This document shows, piece after piece, positions 52,898 through 61,879 of a DNA stretch of 64,000 bases (position 1 is its first letter; the number at the start of each line of letters is the position of its first letter). The stretch comes from JBOFIQ01 sp051654905 (GTDB lineage Bacteria > Actinomycetota > Actinomycetes > Propionibacteriales > Propionibacteriaceae), in NCBI GenBank assembly GCA_051654905.1, contig JBOFYY010000110.1, positions 1 to 64,000 on the forward strand. Direction: 5' to 3'. A program made the translations under genes and the position numbers. Below the pieces are notes generated by a model. The model saw only the letters and a list, made by a program, of their open reading frames with translations. It ran no database searches and was not told the origin of the DNA.

Positions 52898-53746
52898 ATG
52901 AGCGATGATCTTTTCTATGTACTTGAGTGCCACAATGATCAAACCTATGACGATCCGGACCGGCTTGTTACCCTTGCCCATGATTCCGAAAATCCAGCAT
53001 TAGCGGTTGCGGCAACTGTTGTTTTACTTAACTACGGTGACCCGGAGCTCCATGCTCAAGAACTAGTTGCTATCGCTGATGTAGCGACAAATAATGTGTC
53101 AGAGCTATCAAAAAATTGGGCAGATTTTGCGCAAGACCATGAACTAGTGGCAGATCCGCCTTATGTCCATGTGGCGTTAGCGGCGCTACGGCATGTTGAA
53201 GATTCTCGCTACGAGGAACTGATCCAAGAATGTATTGCTGGTGATGAAGCCCAGCAGATGGCGGCGCTACTTGCTCTTGGCGATGACGATTCAGAGTGGG
53301 CGCAGAAAATATTGCGGAAAGAGAATAAGGAAACTGGCGATGATGCAGCAACAGCGTCGCTCTTAAATGCGGTAGCGTTGGCAGAAAATATTTCGTGGGC
53401 CAGCGCTGCAGCACTGCTATTTCAGGAAAAAGACTGGTCCAGGCGACAGGCAGCATCATTTTTACGGATGGCTGCCGAGCTGATTGCTGATTCAGAAGAT
53501 TTGTCACTTTATGACGATCTGGTGGAGCTAGCTGAAGACGAATCGTTGCCGCGGGGGTTACGTCGTTTCGCCTTGGGATATGCGTTGAGTTTTGATCTAG
53601 AGCCTGAAAATGACAAAGAAATCGCAATTCAGCGTAAACATGTTCGTCGCATAATTAAGGTCTCAAAAGCAGGCATTGTTCCTCTGGTCGAAACTGAAGT
53701 TCCTTCTTGGTTCAAAGGCAAGGTCGATGTCGCAGTTCTTGACTGA
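52898..53746 (+). CDS. acidic helical-repeat protein, uncharacterised
   Basis: A 282-residue soluble protein made mostly of helices, with recurring AxxAAxxLL-type patterns (NPALAVAATVVLLNYGDPEL; AALLALGDDDSEWAQKIL; AASFLRMAAELI; RRFALGYALSFD) typical of HEAT-like repeats. It is strongly acidic. No enzyme motif is seen. HEAT-like proteins usually act as binding scaffolds. The ATG at 52898 lacks a strong ribosome-binding site. It has its own promoter region of about 115 bp shared with the divergent M23 gene and ends 25 bp before a convergent dehydrogenase gene. Confidence 0.75.
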   Translation: MSDDLFYVLECHNDQTYDDPDRLVTLAHDSENPALAVAATVVLLNYGDPELHAQELVAIADVATNNVSELSKNWADFAQDHELVADPPYVHVALAALRHVEDSRYEELIQECIAGDEAQQMAALLALGDDDSEWAQKILRKENKETGDDAATASLLNAVALAENISWASAAALLFQEKDWSRRQAASFLRMAAELIADSEDLSLYDDLVELAEDESLPRGLRRFALGYALSFDLEPENDKEIAIQRKHVRRIIKVSKAGIVPLVETEVPSWFKGKVDVAVLD

Positions 53747-53771
53747 AGCTAGTTTTAGCCGCGATAGCTGA

Positions 53772-54737
53772 TCAGTGTGTAAACACGATTTTTCCGTGCT
53801 GCTTTCCAGTCAGCATTATTTCGAAGCCTTTTCGGGCTTGATTGAGCGGCATAACTTCAGAAATTGCTGGTTGAATTGCGTGATCTGTCACAAAAGAGAT
53901 CAGGCTTTGTAGCTCGTCGCGAGTCCCCATCGTCGAGCCAAGAATACGAAGCTGTCGGAAGAAAATATCGGTGAGTTCGGGGCGAATATCATCGCCAGTT
54001 GTAGCTCCAGCTATTACGAGCGTGCCGCCAGATTGGAGGGACTTAATAGAGTGCTTCCAAGTTGCTGCCCCTACAGTTTCTAGCACGGCATCGACGCGGC
54101 GGGGGAGCTTAGCGCCAGTCTCAAATACGGCATCAGCGCCCAGCTTAAGGGCGTAAGAAAGTTTGGCCTCATCTCGACTTGTCACCCACATGCGCAACCC
54201 GGCGGCAGCACCTAACTGGATAGCTGCTGTCGCAACCCCGCCACTAGCTCCCTGCACTAAAACCGTATCGCCGGGTTTAACGTTGGCTTGAGTGAAAAGC
54301 ATTCGATAAGCAGTTAGCCATGACGTGGATAGCACCGCTGCGTTTTCCCAGCTCATTGCAGCAGGTTTTGCTACGACATTGCGTGCCGGGACATGAACAT
54401 ATTCAGCGAAAGTCCCAGCGTGAACTTCAGATAGGAGAGAACGCTTTGGGTCTAGAGTCTCGTCTCCTGCCCAGTCAGGAGTAGCGATGACGCTATGGAT
54501 AATAACTTCAGATCCATCGTCGAGTTTGCCAGCCCCGTCACATCCTAGAATCATCGGAAGACGAGATTCTGGTAAACCGACACCACGTAGTGACCACAGA
54601 TCATGATGGTTCAAAGAAGACATCACAACTTTGACGCGCACCCAGCCCAGCGGTAGTTCGGGTTCGGTTAGTTCGCCAACAACAAGACCATCAAGTGGTG
54701 CAGTTGCAGAAAGTGAGGCAGCATGAACAGTCAACAT
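53772..54737 (-). CDS. medium-chain zinc-type/quinone-type alcohol dehydrogenase (MDR)
   Basis: A 321-residue NAD(P)H-dependent oxidoreductase. A GroES-like N-terminal domain (LNHHDLWSLRGVGLPESRLP and LGCDGAGKL) is followed by a Rossmann domain with DTVLVQGASGGVATAAIQLG near 150-170 and a conserved C-terminal HGKIVFT. There is no four-Cys structural zinc site, and the catalytic Cys is not in its usual spot, so it is closer to quinone-oxidoreductase-like MDR proteins than to true alcohol dehydrogenases. The substrate is unknown. It stands alone. Confidence 0.82.
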   Translation of the reverse strand: MLTVHAASLSATAPLDGLVVGELTEPELPLGWVRVKVVMSSLNHHDLWSLRGVGLPESRLPMILGCDGAGKLDDGSEVIIHSVIATPDWAGDETLDPKRSLLSEVHAGTFAEYVHVPARNVVAKPAAMSWENAAVLSTSWLTAYRMLFTQANVKPGDTVLVQGASGGVATAAIQLGAAAGLRMWVTSRDEAKLSYALKLGADAVFETGAKLPRRVDAVLETVGAATWKHSIKSLQSGGTLVIAGATTGDDIRPELTDIFFRQLRILGSTMGTRDELQSLISFVTDHAIQPAISEVMPLNQARKGFEIMLTGKQHGKIVFTH

Positions 54738-54840
54738 GATCTGAGGTTACTCTGCTTTTATTAGCAAAGTAAGGACTCACCGCGTATAAAATTACGACTA
54801 ATCGCCATAACAATGGGCGGGTTTGTCTAGGATAGGGACT

Positions 54841-55290
54841 ATGAACGAGACCACGAGCACAGCCAAAGGCATACTTGACGCTGATCTCTATAAAGATGTC
54901 TTAACTAAGGCTGCCCGATCCTATGGGCAGATTCTTGGTGGGGCAGGCCTAATCAACGGCGTGCTTGCTACGTCCTGGGCATGGGCGCCTAGACACATTG
55001 CAATGGGAATAACCGTGGTGGGGGTCATCGGAGTGCTGGCGGGTCTTATGTATTGGGGTCGCAACAATATTTCGACGCTACGGTCACTAACCAACACCAG
55101 CAAAGGATATTTGGGTGGCACGTTAGGAGTGTGGCTAGTCGGTGCTATTGCCGGATTAGTTAGCAAAGCAAGCTGGGTCTGGTGGGCGATGGCTTTAGTA
55201 TTAGCCGTAATTGGGCTATGGGGTGCACGTCGTGCTTATGACACAGCTGACCAGATAGCTGCCATGGAGTTACCCGAAGCGCATTTCTAA
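54841..55290 (+). CDS. four-TM membrane protein, uncharacterised
   Basis: A 149-residue protein from ATG 54841; an in-frame TTG at 54823 would add six residues but has no support. Four hydrophobic segments (about 32-48, 55-75, 90-112 and 116-133) are connected by short loops, and a soluble N-terminal stretch precedes them. It resembles small Bax-inhibitor-like or YccA-type proteins only in topology. No function is assigned. GATAGGGACT precedes the ATG. It ends before a strong terminator. Confidence 0.65.
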   Translation: MNETTSTAKGILDADLYKDVLTKAARSYGQILGGAGLINGVLATSWAWAPRHIAMGITVVGVIGVLAGLMYWGRNNISTLRSLTNTSKGYLGGTLGVWLVGAIAGLVSKASWVWWAMALVLAVIGLWGARRAYDTADQIAAMELPEAHF

Positions 55291-55303
55291 GATTTTTAAT
55301 ACT

Positions 55304-55352
55304 AATTGGGGTGGGTTCCTTCTCGATATGAGAGGAACCCACCCCAAATTTA
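55304..55352. terminator. bidirectional intrinsic terminator
   Basis: A stem of about 15 bp (GGGGTGGGTTCCT with AGGAACCCACCCC plus flanking A-T pairs) spans a 12-base loop. T-rich sequence follows on the right and, read on the minus strand, T-rich sequence follows on the left. Confidence 0.8.
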
Positions 55353-55394
55353 GTTATTCAACCTTTTGTTTTTGTTGACGCTACGGTGAGGCGT

Positions 55395-55477
55395 GTGCAA
55401 AATCTGCATAGGTGTAAGTTATGTGCGTAATACGTATGTAAAACGCGTGCAAAATCTGTTGTGATGCAGGTTTTGCA
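55395..55477. repeat. family B double-hairpin repeat, copy 2 (83 bp)
   Basis: GTGCAAAATCTG occurs at both the first (55395) and second (55447) halves. The second half closes as a clean hairpin with GCAGGTTTTGCA; the first is worn (only GTGCA...TGTGC remains). Located between a rightward terminator and the end of the leftward MFS gene. Confidence 0.82.
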
Positions 55478-55495
55478 GTGATCAATATTTAATCC

Positions 55496-56977
55496 TTACA
55501 AGACCTGATCTCGGTGTCGTAGCATCATCGCAGCAATGAAACCAAGCAAGATGCCAGCTAATGGCAGCCATAATGAATGAGCCATAGCTTGCGAGAAAGG
55601 TCCTTGCAGGAATTCGGGTAAGCGAGTTCCACTAGTACGGGTAGCGCCCTCTCCAATTGGAGATCGTCCGCCGGTAGGAAGACGATGTACAAGTTGCCAT
55701 TCCATCATGGCGGCGATAGCGGCAGAACCAAGAACAGCTCCTAGTTGGCGAGTCGCATTGTAAACACCTGAGCCAGCGCCAGCCATACGTACGTCGAGCG
55801 TGCGAGAAGCTGAATTAGCCAGTGGACCCCACAAGAAACAGCCAGCTGTTCCGACTAGGAAGTTAGCTAAAAGGAACCAAAGAACAGAAGTTCCGGGAAT
55901 GATAATAAGGAAGAACTGCATCACAAGTGAGATGCCGAAAACAGCAAATCCTAAAAGGATTACTGGCTTATTGTCATGGATGTTTATCCATTTACCTACT
56001 AGAGGCGCCCCAATCATAGAGATCAGAGCTGACGGAATACCTAGCAATGCAGCTTGAGTAGGAGTTAGTCCGCGAGCAGTCTGTAGGAACAACATGACCG
56101 GGAAGGTTATGGCTACGCTCACTAATCCCATCACAAATGATCCGACAGTAGCGACGGAGAAGTTATGTGAGGAAGTGAATAGTGATAGTGGCATGAGCGG
56201 TTCGCCACGATTCAGTTTTTGCCACAACACAAAAGCACCCAATATCGCGATACCGGACCCTACTAGTAGCCAAATCCATGGCGCCCAATTGTGGGATTGT
56301 CCCTCTTGTAGAGCAAAAACTAGACAGAAAAGACCAGCAGCATTAAGGGCGACTCCTGGCCAATCCCATTGATGGGCATGAGTTTCTAGGCGGGGCACCC
56401 AACGTAGCGCAAGGATGAGAGCGATGATTCCGATAGGAACATTGATGAAGAAAATCCAACGCCAGTTCACCGTATCGGTCAAGATTCCACCAAGAATTGG
56501 CCCTAGCAAGCTAGCGACGCCAGCGGTAGCTCCCCACAGTCCCATTGGGGCGCCGCGTCGTGATGGTGGGAAGAGTCGGGTAGTTACTGCCATAGTTTGT
56601 GGCGACATCATGGAAGCCCCAAAACCTTGTGCAGCTCGTGCGGCAATAAGGGTGATTATGCTAGGAGCTAATCCACAGCCTAGCGACGCTACCGTAAAGA
56701 TAATTAGTCCGATTAGATAGATGCGACGCGGTCCAAAGCGGTCACCGAGACGTCCCATAATCATTAGAGGAACAGCAGTAGTTAGCAAATATGATGAAGA
56801 AACCCACACAATATCGGCAACGCCAGCATCGAAAGATTTCATGATGGCCGGGATTGCGACAGACACTACAGTGCCGTCAATCATCAGAATAAAAAAGCCG
56901 ATCATGAGTGCCCAGAGAGCACGCCATGCTGAGGGGTCTTCTCGCTCGGCGGATTGAGGCATAGGTATTGCGGTCAC
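55496..56977 (-). CDS. MFS drug efflux transporter, DHA2 (14-TM) family
   Basis: A 493-residue proton-driven exporter. It has about 14 membrane segments. The first carries the DHA2 signature FFILMIDGTVVSVAIPAI, followed by WVSSSYLLTTAVPLMIMGRL and GDRFGPRRIY (loop 2-3 motif A). Motif C-like GPILGGILTDTVNWRWIFFI lies near 155-175. Such EmrB/QacA-type pumps give resistance to dyes, antiseptics and some antibiotics; the substrate is not predictable. No regulator gene is adjacent. Confidence 0.9.
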   Translation of the reverse strand: MTAIPMPQSAEREDPSAWRALWALMIGFFILMIDGTVVSVAIPAIMKSFDAGVADIVWVSSSYLLTTAVPLMIMGRLGDRFGPRRIYLIGLIIFTVASLGCGLAPSIITLIAARAAQGFGASMMSPQTMAVTTRLFPPSRRGAPMGLWGATAGVASLLGPILGGILTDTVNWRWIFFINVPIGIIALILALRWVPRLETHAHQWDWPGVALNAAGLFCLVFALQEGQSHNWAPWIWLLVGSGIAILGAFVLWQKLNRGEPLMPLSLFTSSHNFSVATVGSFVMGLVSVAITFPVMLFLQTARGLTPTQAALLGIPSALISMIGAPLVGKWINIHDNKPVILLGFAVFGISLVMQFFLIIIPGTSVLWFLLANFLVGTAGCFLWGPLANSASRTLDVRMAGAGSGVYNATRQLGAVLGSAAIAAMMEWQLVHRLPTGGRSPIGEGATRTSGTRLPEFLQGPFSQAMAHSLWLPLAGILLGFIAAMMLRHRDQVL

Positions 56978-57123
56978 ACGATCTCCAATCGAGAGGGGAA
57001 CGCTGCAGCAAACTCGGTATCGCCATCACATAACGTGGTGGCCGAGGGACTGGATTGGGCAGTCGAAAGTACGGAAATTAACCTGTGCTTAGCATGAAAT
57101 ACGCCTGCCAAGCACGAGTTAGT

Positions 57124-57741
57124 TTATCGCATATAGCTGGCTGCGGTAGGGAGCATAGCGGGACAAATACCATTCCATTCAGCTCTTAATACCTCAAAAT
57201 GCCATTCTTCATTGAGATAACGACGACATAGCCCAAACTCAGTTTGATTAGCTTCCAGCCATGCCATCGATTCTTTTGAAGGCCCGACGTCGATCGCTAG
57301 TCCCCGTACATGTGCGGTTTCCCACGGCAAGGCAACCCATTGGCGGGCTGCTTCAGCGCTGCCATATGTAATGGTGGCTTCAGCAAAGGCTTGTTCTTGC
57401 CATTCTCGGGTGCGGTAAGAAGTAGTGAGCGTTAGCTCGACGCCAGCTGCTTTAGCGGCAGCGTCAGCTTTAGCCCAAGCTGCTTTGAGTTCGAGAGTCA
57501 TATCGCCGGCATCGTCGATCTGCGGAGGTAACGCAAATGGTGTTGCAGGCGGTAGCGCTGGAGCCTTAGGTACATATGGGCCGACAGTATTAGTTGTGGA
57601 AGTAGAAACTGTTGAGACTGGCTTGGTAGCACTTGGTTGTGGAGGGCCTAGAGTTGGCGAAGACCAGCTTGGGGTAGCAACAGTAGCCGTGAGAATAAAA
57701 GAAATAGCTACGATGCCAGCTAGCTTACGTATCTGCGACAT
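57124..57741 (-). CDS. exported M15-family D,D-carboxypeptidase (VanY-like)
   Basis: A 205-residue protein with a signal segment (about 5-26). A linker rich in Ser, Thr and Pro precedes a VanY/M15B catalytic domain (about 85-200). The zinc and catalytic motifs are SYRTREWQ, HVRGLAIDVGPS (His and Asp) and EEWHFEV (His). It trims peptidoglycan stem peptides. The first in-frame ATG at 57756 is upstream of AAAGGAG; ATG 57741 gives the correct spacing and is preferred. It lies 33 bp after the DsbA-like gene, probably in the same transcript. Two Cys residues in the catalytic domain (LCRR, GICP) could form a disulfide. Confidence 0.85.
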   Translation of the reverse strand: MSQIRKLAGIVAISFILTATVATPSWSSPTLGPPQPSATKPVSTVSTSTTNTVGPYVPKAPALPPATPFALPPQIDDAGDMTLELKAAWAKADAAAKAAGVELTLTTSYRTREWQEQAFAEATITYGSAEAARQWVALPWETAHVRGLAIDVGPSKESMAWLEANQTEFGLCRRYLNEEWHFEVLRAEWNGICPAMLPTAASYMR

Positions 57742-57773
57742 CATCACTCCTTTCATCTCAGCTGAAGGTGTAG

Positions 57774-58589
57774 CTACTTCTTTTTCGCACCTAGATCATC
57801 GAGAAGCTGCGTAAATGACTCGATAGGTAAGGCCCCTGATACCGGAGTGGTATCGACTAAGAAGAAAGGAGTGGCATTGATACCTAGTTCTTGAGCTTGC
57901 GCAGTATCTGAGGCGACGGCTGCGGCGATTGCAGGATCATTGAGATCGCTTAAGAACAGCGTCATATCGGGAACGCCAGCTTTTTCGGCAGTAGCTCGTA
58001 CCTGTGAATCGTCGAAAGTGGGATGTCCTTTGCCAGTATGAATCTGCCAGATAGCGGCCGCATATTCGTGATATTTACCCTGTTTTCCGGCTGCTCTGGC
58101 TGCTTTTGCTGCGAGGGTTGACTCGTCGCCAAAAAGTACTAGATCCCGGAACTCAATGCGCAACGATCCAGCATCAAGATATGGCTGGAAGCTGTTGGCC
58201 GTCTCTAAGGCATGTTTGGCGCAGAAGGGGCAGCGGTAGTCAGCCCACTCAATCATCACTATTGGAGCATCAACTTTCCCACGAGCTAGCGGATCATTTG
58301 GGTCACGTCGCGCTAGTTTTTTCATTGCTTCGGCGCGTTCGCCAGTAGTTGGAGCCGGAGAAATACGGGTACTAGGTTTTTTGGTTTCTGTAGCAGCAGG
58401 TTCTGAACCCCCTTTTCCAGCTGCTTGCTGCCAAGTATCTCGCTCAGCGCGTAGCTTGGTGATTTCATTAGTTCGTAGCCCAAGCATCATCGTCAATGCC
58501 AAAACAAGCACGCTCAAAATAGCAACAAGAATCCAAGGGAGTTTTGGCTTTGCTGGTGTCGACGGCGTATCTGTAGCCGGGTTAGACAT
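57774..58589 (-). CDS. membrane-anchored DsbA/thioredoxin-fold oxidoreductase
   Basis: A 271-residue protein with one N-terminal membrane segment (about 20-40) and an extracytoplasmic DsbA-like domain. The active site is CPFC in WADYRCPFCAKHALE, and the cis-Pro loop is ATPFFLVD. This layout fits actinobacterial disulfide oxidoreductases of the MdbA/DsbA type, which introduce disulfides in exported proteins. Its neighbours encode exported proteins with paired cysteines (M15 and M23 peptidases), consistent with that role. Whether it is an oxidase or isomerase cannot be told. Confidence 0.88.
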   Translation of the reverse strand: MSNPATDTPSTPAKPKLPWILVAILSVLVLALTMMLGLRTNEITKLRAERDTWQQAAGKGGSEPAATETKKPSTRISPAPTTGERAEAMKKLARRDPNDPLARGKVDAPIVMIEWADYRCPFCAKHALETANSFQPYLDAGSLRIEFRDLVLFGDESTLAAKAARAAGKQGKYHEYAAAIWQIHTGKGHPTFDDSQVRATAEKAGVPDMTLFLSDLNDPAIAAAVASDTAQAQELGINATPFFLVDTTPVSGALPIESFTQLLDDLGAKKK

Positions 58590-58638
58590 ATAAAACTCTC
58601 CCTAGAAGATTGCGAATGCTAATTGCTATAAGAAGAGT

Positions 58639-59619
58639 CTAACGGTCTCCTCTGGCAAAAAATGCTGTTGCTGCTACACCAACTGCCCCAGCCAGAGTTG
58701 CAATAAGAGCAACCACGTAAGGAATCGGAATGCTAGGTAGCTTTCCGCTGGGTACTGAAGTTTGAGTAGAACTAGCTATGGCAGCGATAGTTGGAGTTGG
58801 AGTGGGGGTTTGGCTGGGAGATGCGGTAGGTGTAGCTGTTTGAGTAGGGGTAGTACTCGGTTTAGGAGGTGCTGGTTTCAGAGAAGCAGAAAGTACCGTA
58901 TCGGTTCCGGTAATACCGTCAACTCCAGCAAAAGTAACATGGATAGCTAATGAGCGAGGTTCGGTAGCTACGGGGGCCCCGATACTGATACTGAAGCTAC
59001 CGTCGGGACCGCTGAGGGCATTACCCACAGGAGTTTTATCGCCATCTAGAGCGACATTAACTAATTGCCCAGCAAGAGGAACCTCAGTTTTAAGGTGACC
59101 TTGGATGACGATGACATCACCAGCAATTACGTCAGGTGTGGTGAGGTTTGCTTCAATTTTACTATTTTGAATAGTGGGAGTTGGAGAAGGATTATCGGCA
59201 ACTGCTAGACCGCCTTGGAGACTCCCCGATACTGCGATTGGAGCATGTTTTGCGTCACCACCATAGCTAATGCGAAAACGATTGGCGCCACGGGGATTCT
59301 GGCCATCGGAGCCGAGTGGTTGGTTCCAGCTGCCGTCTGCTTGCGTAACTGGGTGAGCAACTTCTACGCCGTCGAAAGTAAGAACTAACGTGGCGTTAGG
59401 GATAGGTCTCCCAGCATTGTCGCTAAGAGTTCCTTGGGCGTTAATGAATCCGCCTGCTTCAGTGGTGACAATAAGAGAAATACTGGTTTTATTTTGTGCT
59501 TTTGGTAAAGCTATGGAAGCCATTTCTGCGGGGGTAGTAGCCTGAGAATTAATAGGAATCGCGACGAAGCCGGCAACTAGCAGCGCTGCTACTACCGTCT
59601 GCCACATAGTGTCTTTCAT
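58639..59619 (-). CDS. exported Ig-like repeat protein with C-terminal membrane anchor
   Basis: A 326-residue protein from ATG 59619. The frame remains open to 59748, but the extension lacks signal-like sequence. A signal segment (about 5-27) is followed by two or three Ig-like/carboxypeptidase-regulatory-like modules (TEAGGFINAQGTLSDNAG; VIVIQGHLKTEVPLAGQLV) of about 90 residues each. A Pro/Thr-rich spacer (about 255-285) leads to a C-terminal membrane segment (VVALIATLAGAVGVAATAFF) and ARGDR. There is no LPXTG motif, so it is anchored by the membrane segment itself. A surface or adhesion role is likely but not proven. Confidence 0.72.
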   Translation of the reverse strand: MKDTMWQTVVAALLVAGFVAIPINSQATTPAEMASIALPKAQNKTSISLIVTTEAGGFINAQGTLSDNAGRPIPNATLVLTFDGVEVAHPVTQADGSWNQPLGSDGQNPRGANRFRISYGGDAKHAPIAVSGSLQGGLAVADNPSPTPTIQNSKIEANLTTPDVIAGDVIVIQGHLKTEVPLAGQLVNVALDGDKTPVGNALSGPDGSFSISIGAPVATEPRSLAIHVTFAGVDGITGTDTVLSASLKPAPPKPSTTPTQTATPTASPSQTPTPTPTIAAIASSTQTSVPSGKLPSIPIPYVVALIATLAGAVGVAATAFFARGDR

Positions 59620-59866
59620 ATGGTTACTGTACTGGCATGGTCGGGTTAGCAAGATTTTTGACCACTGCTTTTGAATACTTAAATTATTTGGTGGAATGTC
59701 AGTAAGGGAGCGATATAACGCCATTGGTAACAGCTTGATATACCTCATGAGGTGAATATTGCAAGAAATATGGTTGGATATGGGAGCTTTTTCATGCTAA
59801 TCTTGTTGTTGCAAGGGCAATAGCAGTGAAAATCTGCAAAACAACTCAGTAAGGACTACGTCTAAA

Positions 59867-59989
59867 ATGCTTCCCAAGATCCTCGATCGCCGCCATCGCT
59901 CCAATGCGAAGGTTCGTGTTCTCGCGGACAACACCGTCATCGTGCGCGGGCAAGGTACCCAGGTTTACCGCAGCCAGGTTATCCTCTGA
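59867..59989 (+). CDS. 40-residue basic protein, uncharacterised
   Basis: A short frame, MLPKILDRRHRS...QVIL, basic with a hydrophobic C terminus. Nearly all codons end in C or G (ATC, CTC, CGC, GTC), the same bias as the highly expressed cyd and lysS genes here, which argues that it is translated and abundant. AAGGA lies 11 bp upstream, slightly far, and a clear terminator hairpin follows 40 bp later, so it forms its own small transcription unit. I do not recognise the family. A ribosome-associated or nucleic-acid-binding role would fit the basic residues but is only a guess. Confidence 0.65.
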   Translation: MLPKILDRRHRSNAKVRVLADNTVIVRGQGTQVYRSQVIL

Positions 59990-60028
59990 TTTCACGTTGA
60001 CTCAGTCTTAGGGCTGATCGTCATCCCC

Positions 60029-60058
60029 AGCTCCCATCGTCTTGGTGGGAGCTTTTGT
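60029..60058 (+). terminator. intrinsic terminator of the 40-residue gene
   Basis: AGCTCCCA (60029-60036) and TGGGAGCT (60046-60053) form a perfect 8-bp stem around a 9-base loop, followed by TTTGTTTTG. Confidence 0.85.
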
Positions 60059-60077
60059 TTTGCCTTTATACGGGCGT

Positions 60078-60161
60078 GTGCAAAATCTGCATAGGCTCAC
60101 GTTCTGCACGCAGTGGACAGGAAAATAGCGTGCAAAATCTGTCTTTATACAGGTTTTGCAC
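60078..60161. repeat. family B double-hairpin repeat, copy 3 (84 bp)
   Basis: GTGCAAAATCTG begins both halves (60078 and 60130). The second half is a nearly perfect hairpin closing with CAGGTTTTGCAC. The first half closes only partly (GTGCA with CTGCAC). It lies just upstream of pgi. Confidence 0.85.
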
Positions 60162-60196
60162 GATGGGTAGTAAGACTTTCCGACTAGGCTGGAACC

Positions 60197-61879
60197 ATGA
60201 AGCCCGTCGATGCCACCACCACTACCGCATGGCAGCGCCTCCAAACGCTGCATGATGACACCACCGTTGATCTACGCGGATGGTTTGCGCAAGATCCAAA
60301 GCGAGCAGCTCGGATGACGTTGCCCGCCGCAGATCTTTTCGTCGATCTTTCCAAAAACCTTATTACCGACGAAATAATTACAGCTCTTACTGAACTTGCT
60401 GACGAAGTAGGTCTAGCGACACGTCGCGACGCCATGTTCAGTGGTGAGCGGATCAACGTCACCGAAGATCGGGCAGTTCTACACACTGCACTACGACTAC
60501 CGCGCGACAAGAAACTTGTTGTCGACAAAAAAGATGTTGTCACTGACGTCCATGCGACTCTCGATGCCGTATATGCCTTCGCCGATAAGGTCCGCTCAGG
60601 AGAGTGGAAAGGTAGCACCGGGAAGAGCATCAAAACTATTGTCAACATCGGTATCGGAGGTTCTGATTTAGGGCCAGTAATGGTCTATGAAGCGCTCCAA
60701 CCCTACGTAAAACCAGGGCTGGAATGTCGATTCGTATCCAATATCGATCCCACCGATATGGCTGAAAAAACTCGCGGACTTGACCCCGAGACCACCCTTT
60801 TCATCGTCGCATCAAAAACATTTACAACGCTAGAAACTCTCACCAATGCTCGGATGGCGCGCGACTGGCTGCTAACTCAGCTAGCAAAATCTGGGGCAAT
60901 AGCAGCAGGTACTACTGCTGAAAGTGCCTCTGGGAAAGAAGCCATCTCCAAGCATTTTGTCGCAGTCTCAACAGCCCTAGACAAAGTAGCTGCTTTTGGA
61001 ATTAATCCAGCTAATGCTTTCGGATTCTGGGATTGGGTAGGCGGACGCTACTCAGTTGATTCAGCTATCGGAACAGTTTTGGCAATCGCGATCGGGTCAG
61101 AACGTTTTGCAGAGTTCCTTGCCGGATTCCATGCCATGGATGAACATTTCCAAACAATGCCATGGCAGAAAAATGTTCCAGTATTAATGGGTCTTCTCAA
61201 TATTTATTACGTAAACTTCTGTGGCGCCCACACCCATGCGGTGCTTCCGTACACCCAGTATTTGCACCGATTCCCCGCCTATCTGCAGCAGCTAACAATG
61301 GAATCCAATGGAAAATCTGTACGTTGGGATGGCAGCCAAGTTACTTGCGATACGGGCGAAATCTTCTGGGGAGAGCCAGGCACTAATGGACAGCACGCTT
61401 TCTACCAGCTAATCCACCAAGGCACTCGATTGATTCCGGCAGATTTTATCGCCGTAGTGAACCCGGCTCACCCTGTAAAAGATGGCGAACAAGACGTACA
61501 TGAGCTTTTCCTTGCCAACTTCTTTGCTCAGACAGCTGCGTTAGCTTTTGGAAAAACTGCCGACGAAGTTCGTGCCGAAGGAACTAAAGAAGAAATCGTT
61601 CCAGCGCGCGTATTTACCGGAAATCGTCCTACGACATCGATCATGGCTTCAGTGCTCTCCCCAGCGGTTATGGGACAACTTATTGCACTCTACGAACACA
61701 TCACCTTCGTACAAGGGGTGGTATGGGGTGTCGATAGTTTCGATCAGTGGGGCGTCGAATTAGGTAAGAAACTTGCATTAGAGATTGCTTCAGCGATCAG
61801 TTCCGATGATGCTGCATTAGCTAAGCAAGATTCTTCGACGCAAAACCTCATTAACTACTACCGCAAGAACCGTATCTAA
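60197..61879 (+). CDS. pgi: glucose-6-phosphate isomerase
   Basis: A 560-residue enzyme that interconverts glucose 6-phosphate and fructose 6-phosphate. Visible signatures are [19 protein letters not shown] near 146-164, [15 protein letters not shown] near 276-290, and [16 protein letters not shown] near the C terminus, with catalytic Glu and His residues in TMESNGKSV and [10 protein letters not shown]. The length is normal. The ATG has GGCTGGAACC upstream, a weak ribosome-binding site, and lies 36 bp after a family B repeat. It is followed without a gap by a DUF218 gene. Confidence 0.96.
   Translation: MKPVDATTTTAWQRLQTLHDDTTVDLRGWFAQDPKRAARMTLPAADLFVDLSKNLITDEIITALTELADEVGLATRRDAMFSGERINVTEDRAVLHTALRLPRDKKLVVDKKDVVTDVHATLDAVYAFADKVRSGEWKGSTGKSIKTIVNIGIGGSDLGPVMVYEALQPYVKPGLECRFVSNIDPTDMAEKTRGLDPETTLFIVASKTFTTLETLTNARMARDWLLTQLAKSGAIAAGTTAESASGKEAISKHFVAVSTALDKVAAFGINPANAFGFWDWVGGRYSVDSAIGTVLAIAIGSERFAEFLAGFHAMDEHFQTMPWQKNVPVLMGLLNIYYVNFCGAHTHAVLPYTQYLHRFPAYLQQLTMESNGKSVRWDGSQVTCDTGEIFWGEPGTNGQHAFYQLIHQGTRLIPADFIAVVNPAHPVKDGEQDVHELFLANFFAQTAALAFGKTADEVRAEGTKEEIVPARVFTGNRPTTSIMASVLSPAVMGQLIALYEHITFVQGVVWGVDSFDQWGVELGKKLALEIASAISSDDAALAKQDSSTQNLINYYRKNRI

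Noticed and set aside
60008..60255. Short open frames in the pgi leader on both strands
   Set aside because: They lie across a terminator and a family B repeat and have no start signals or codon bias of real genes.
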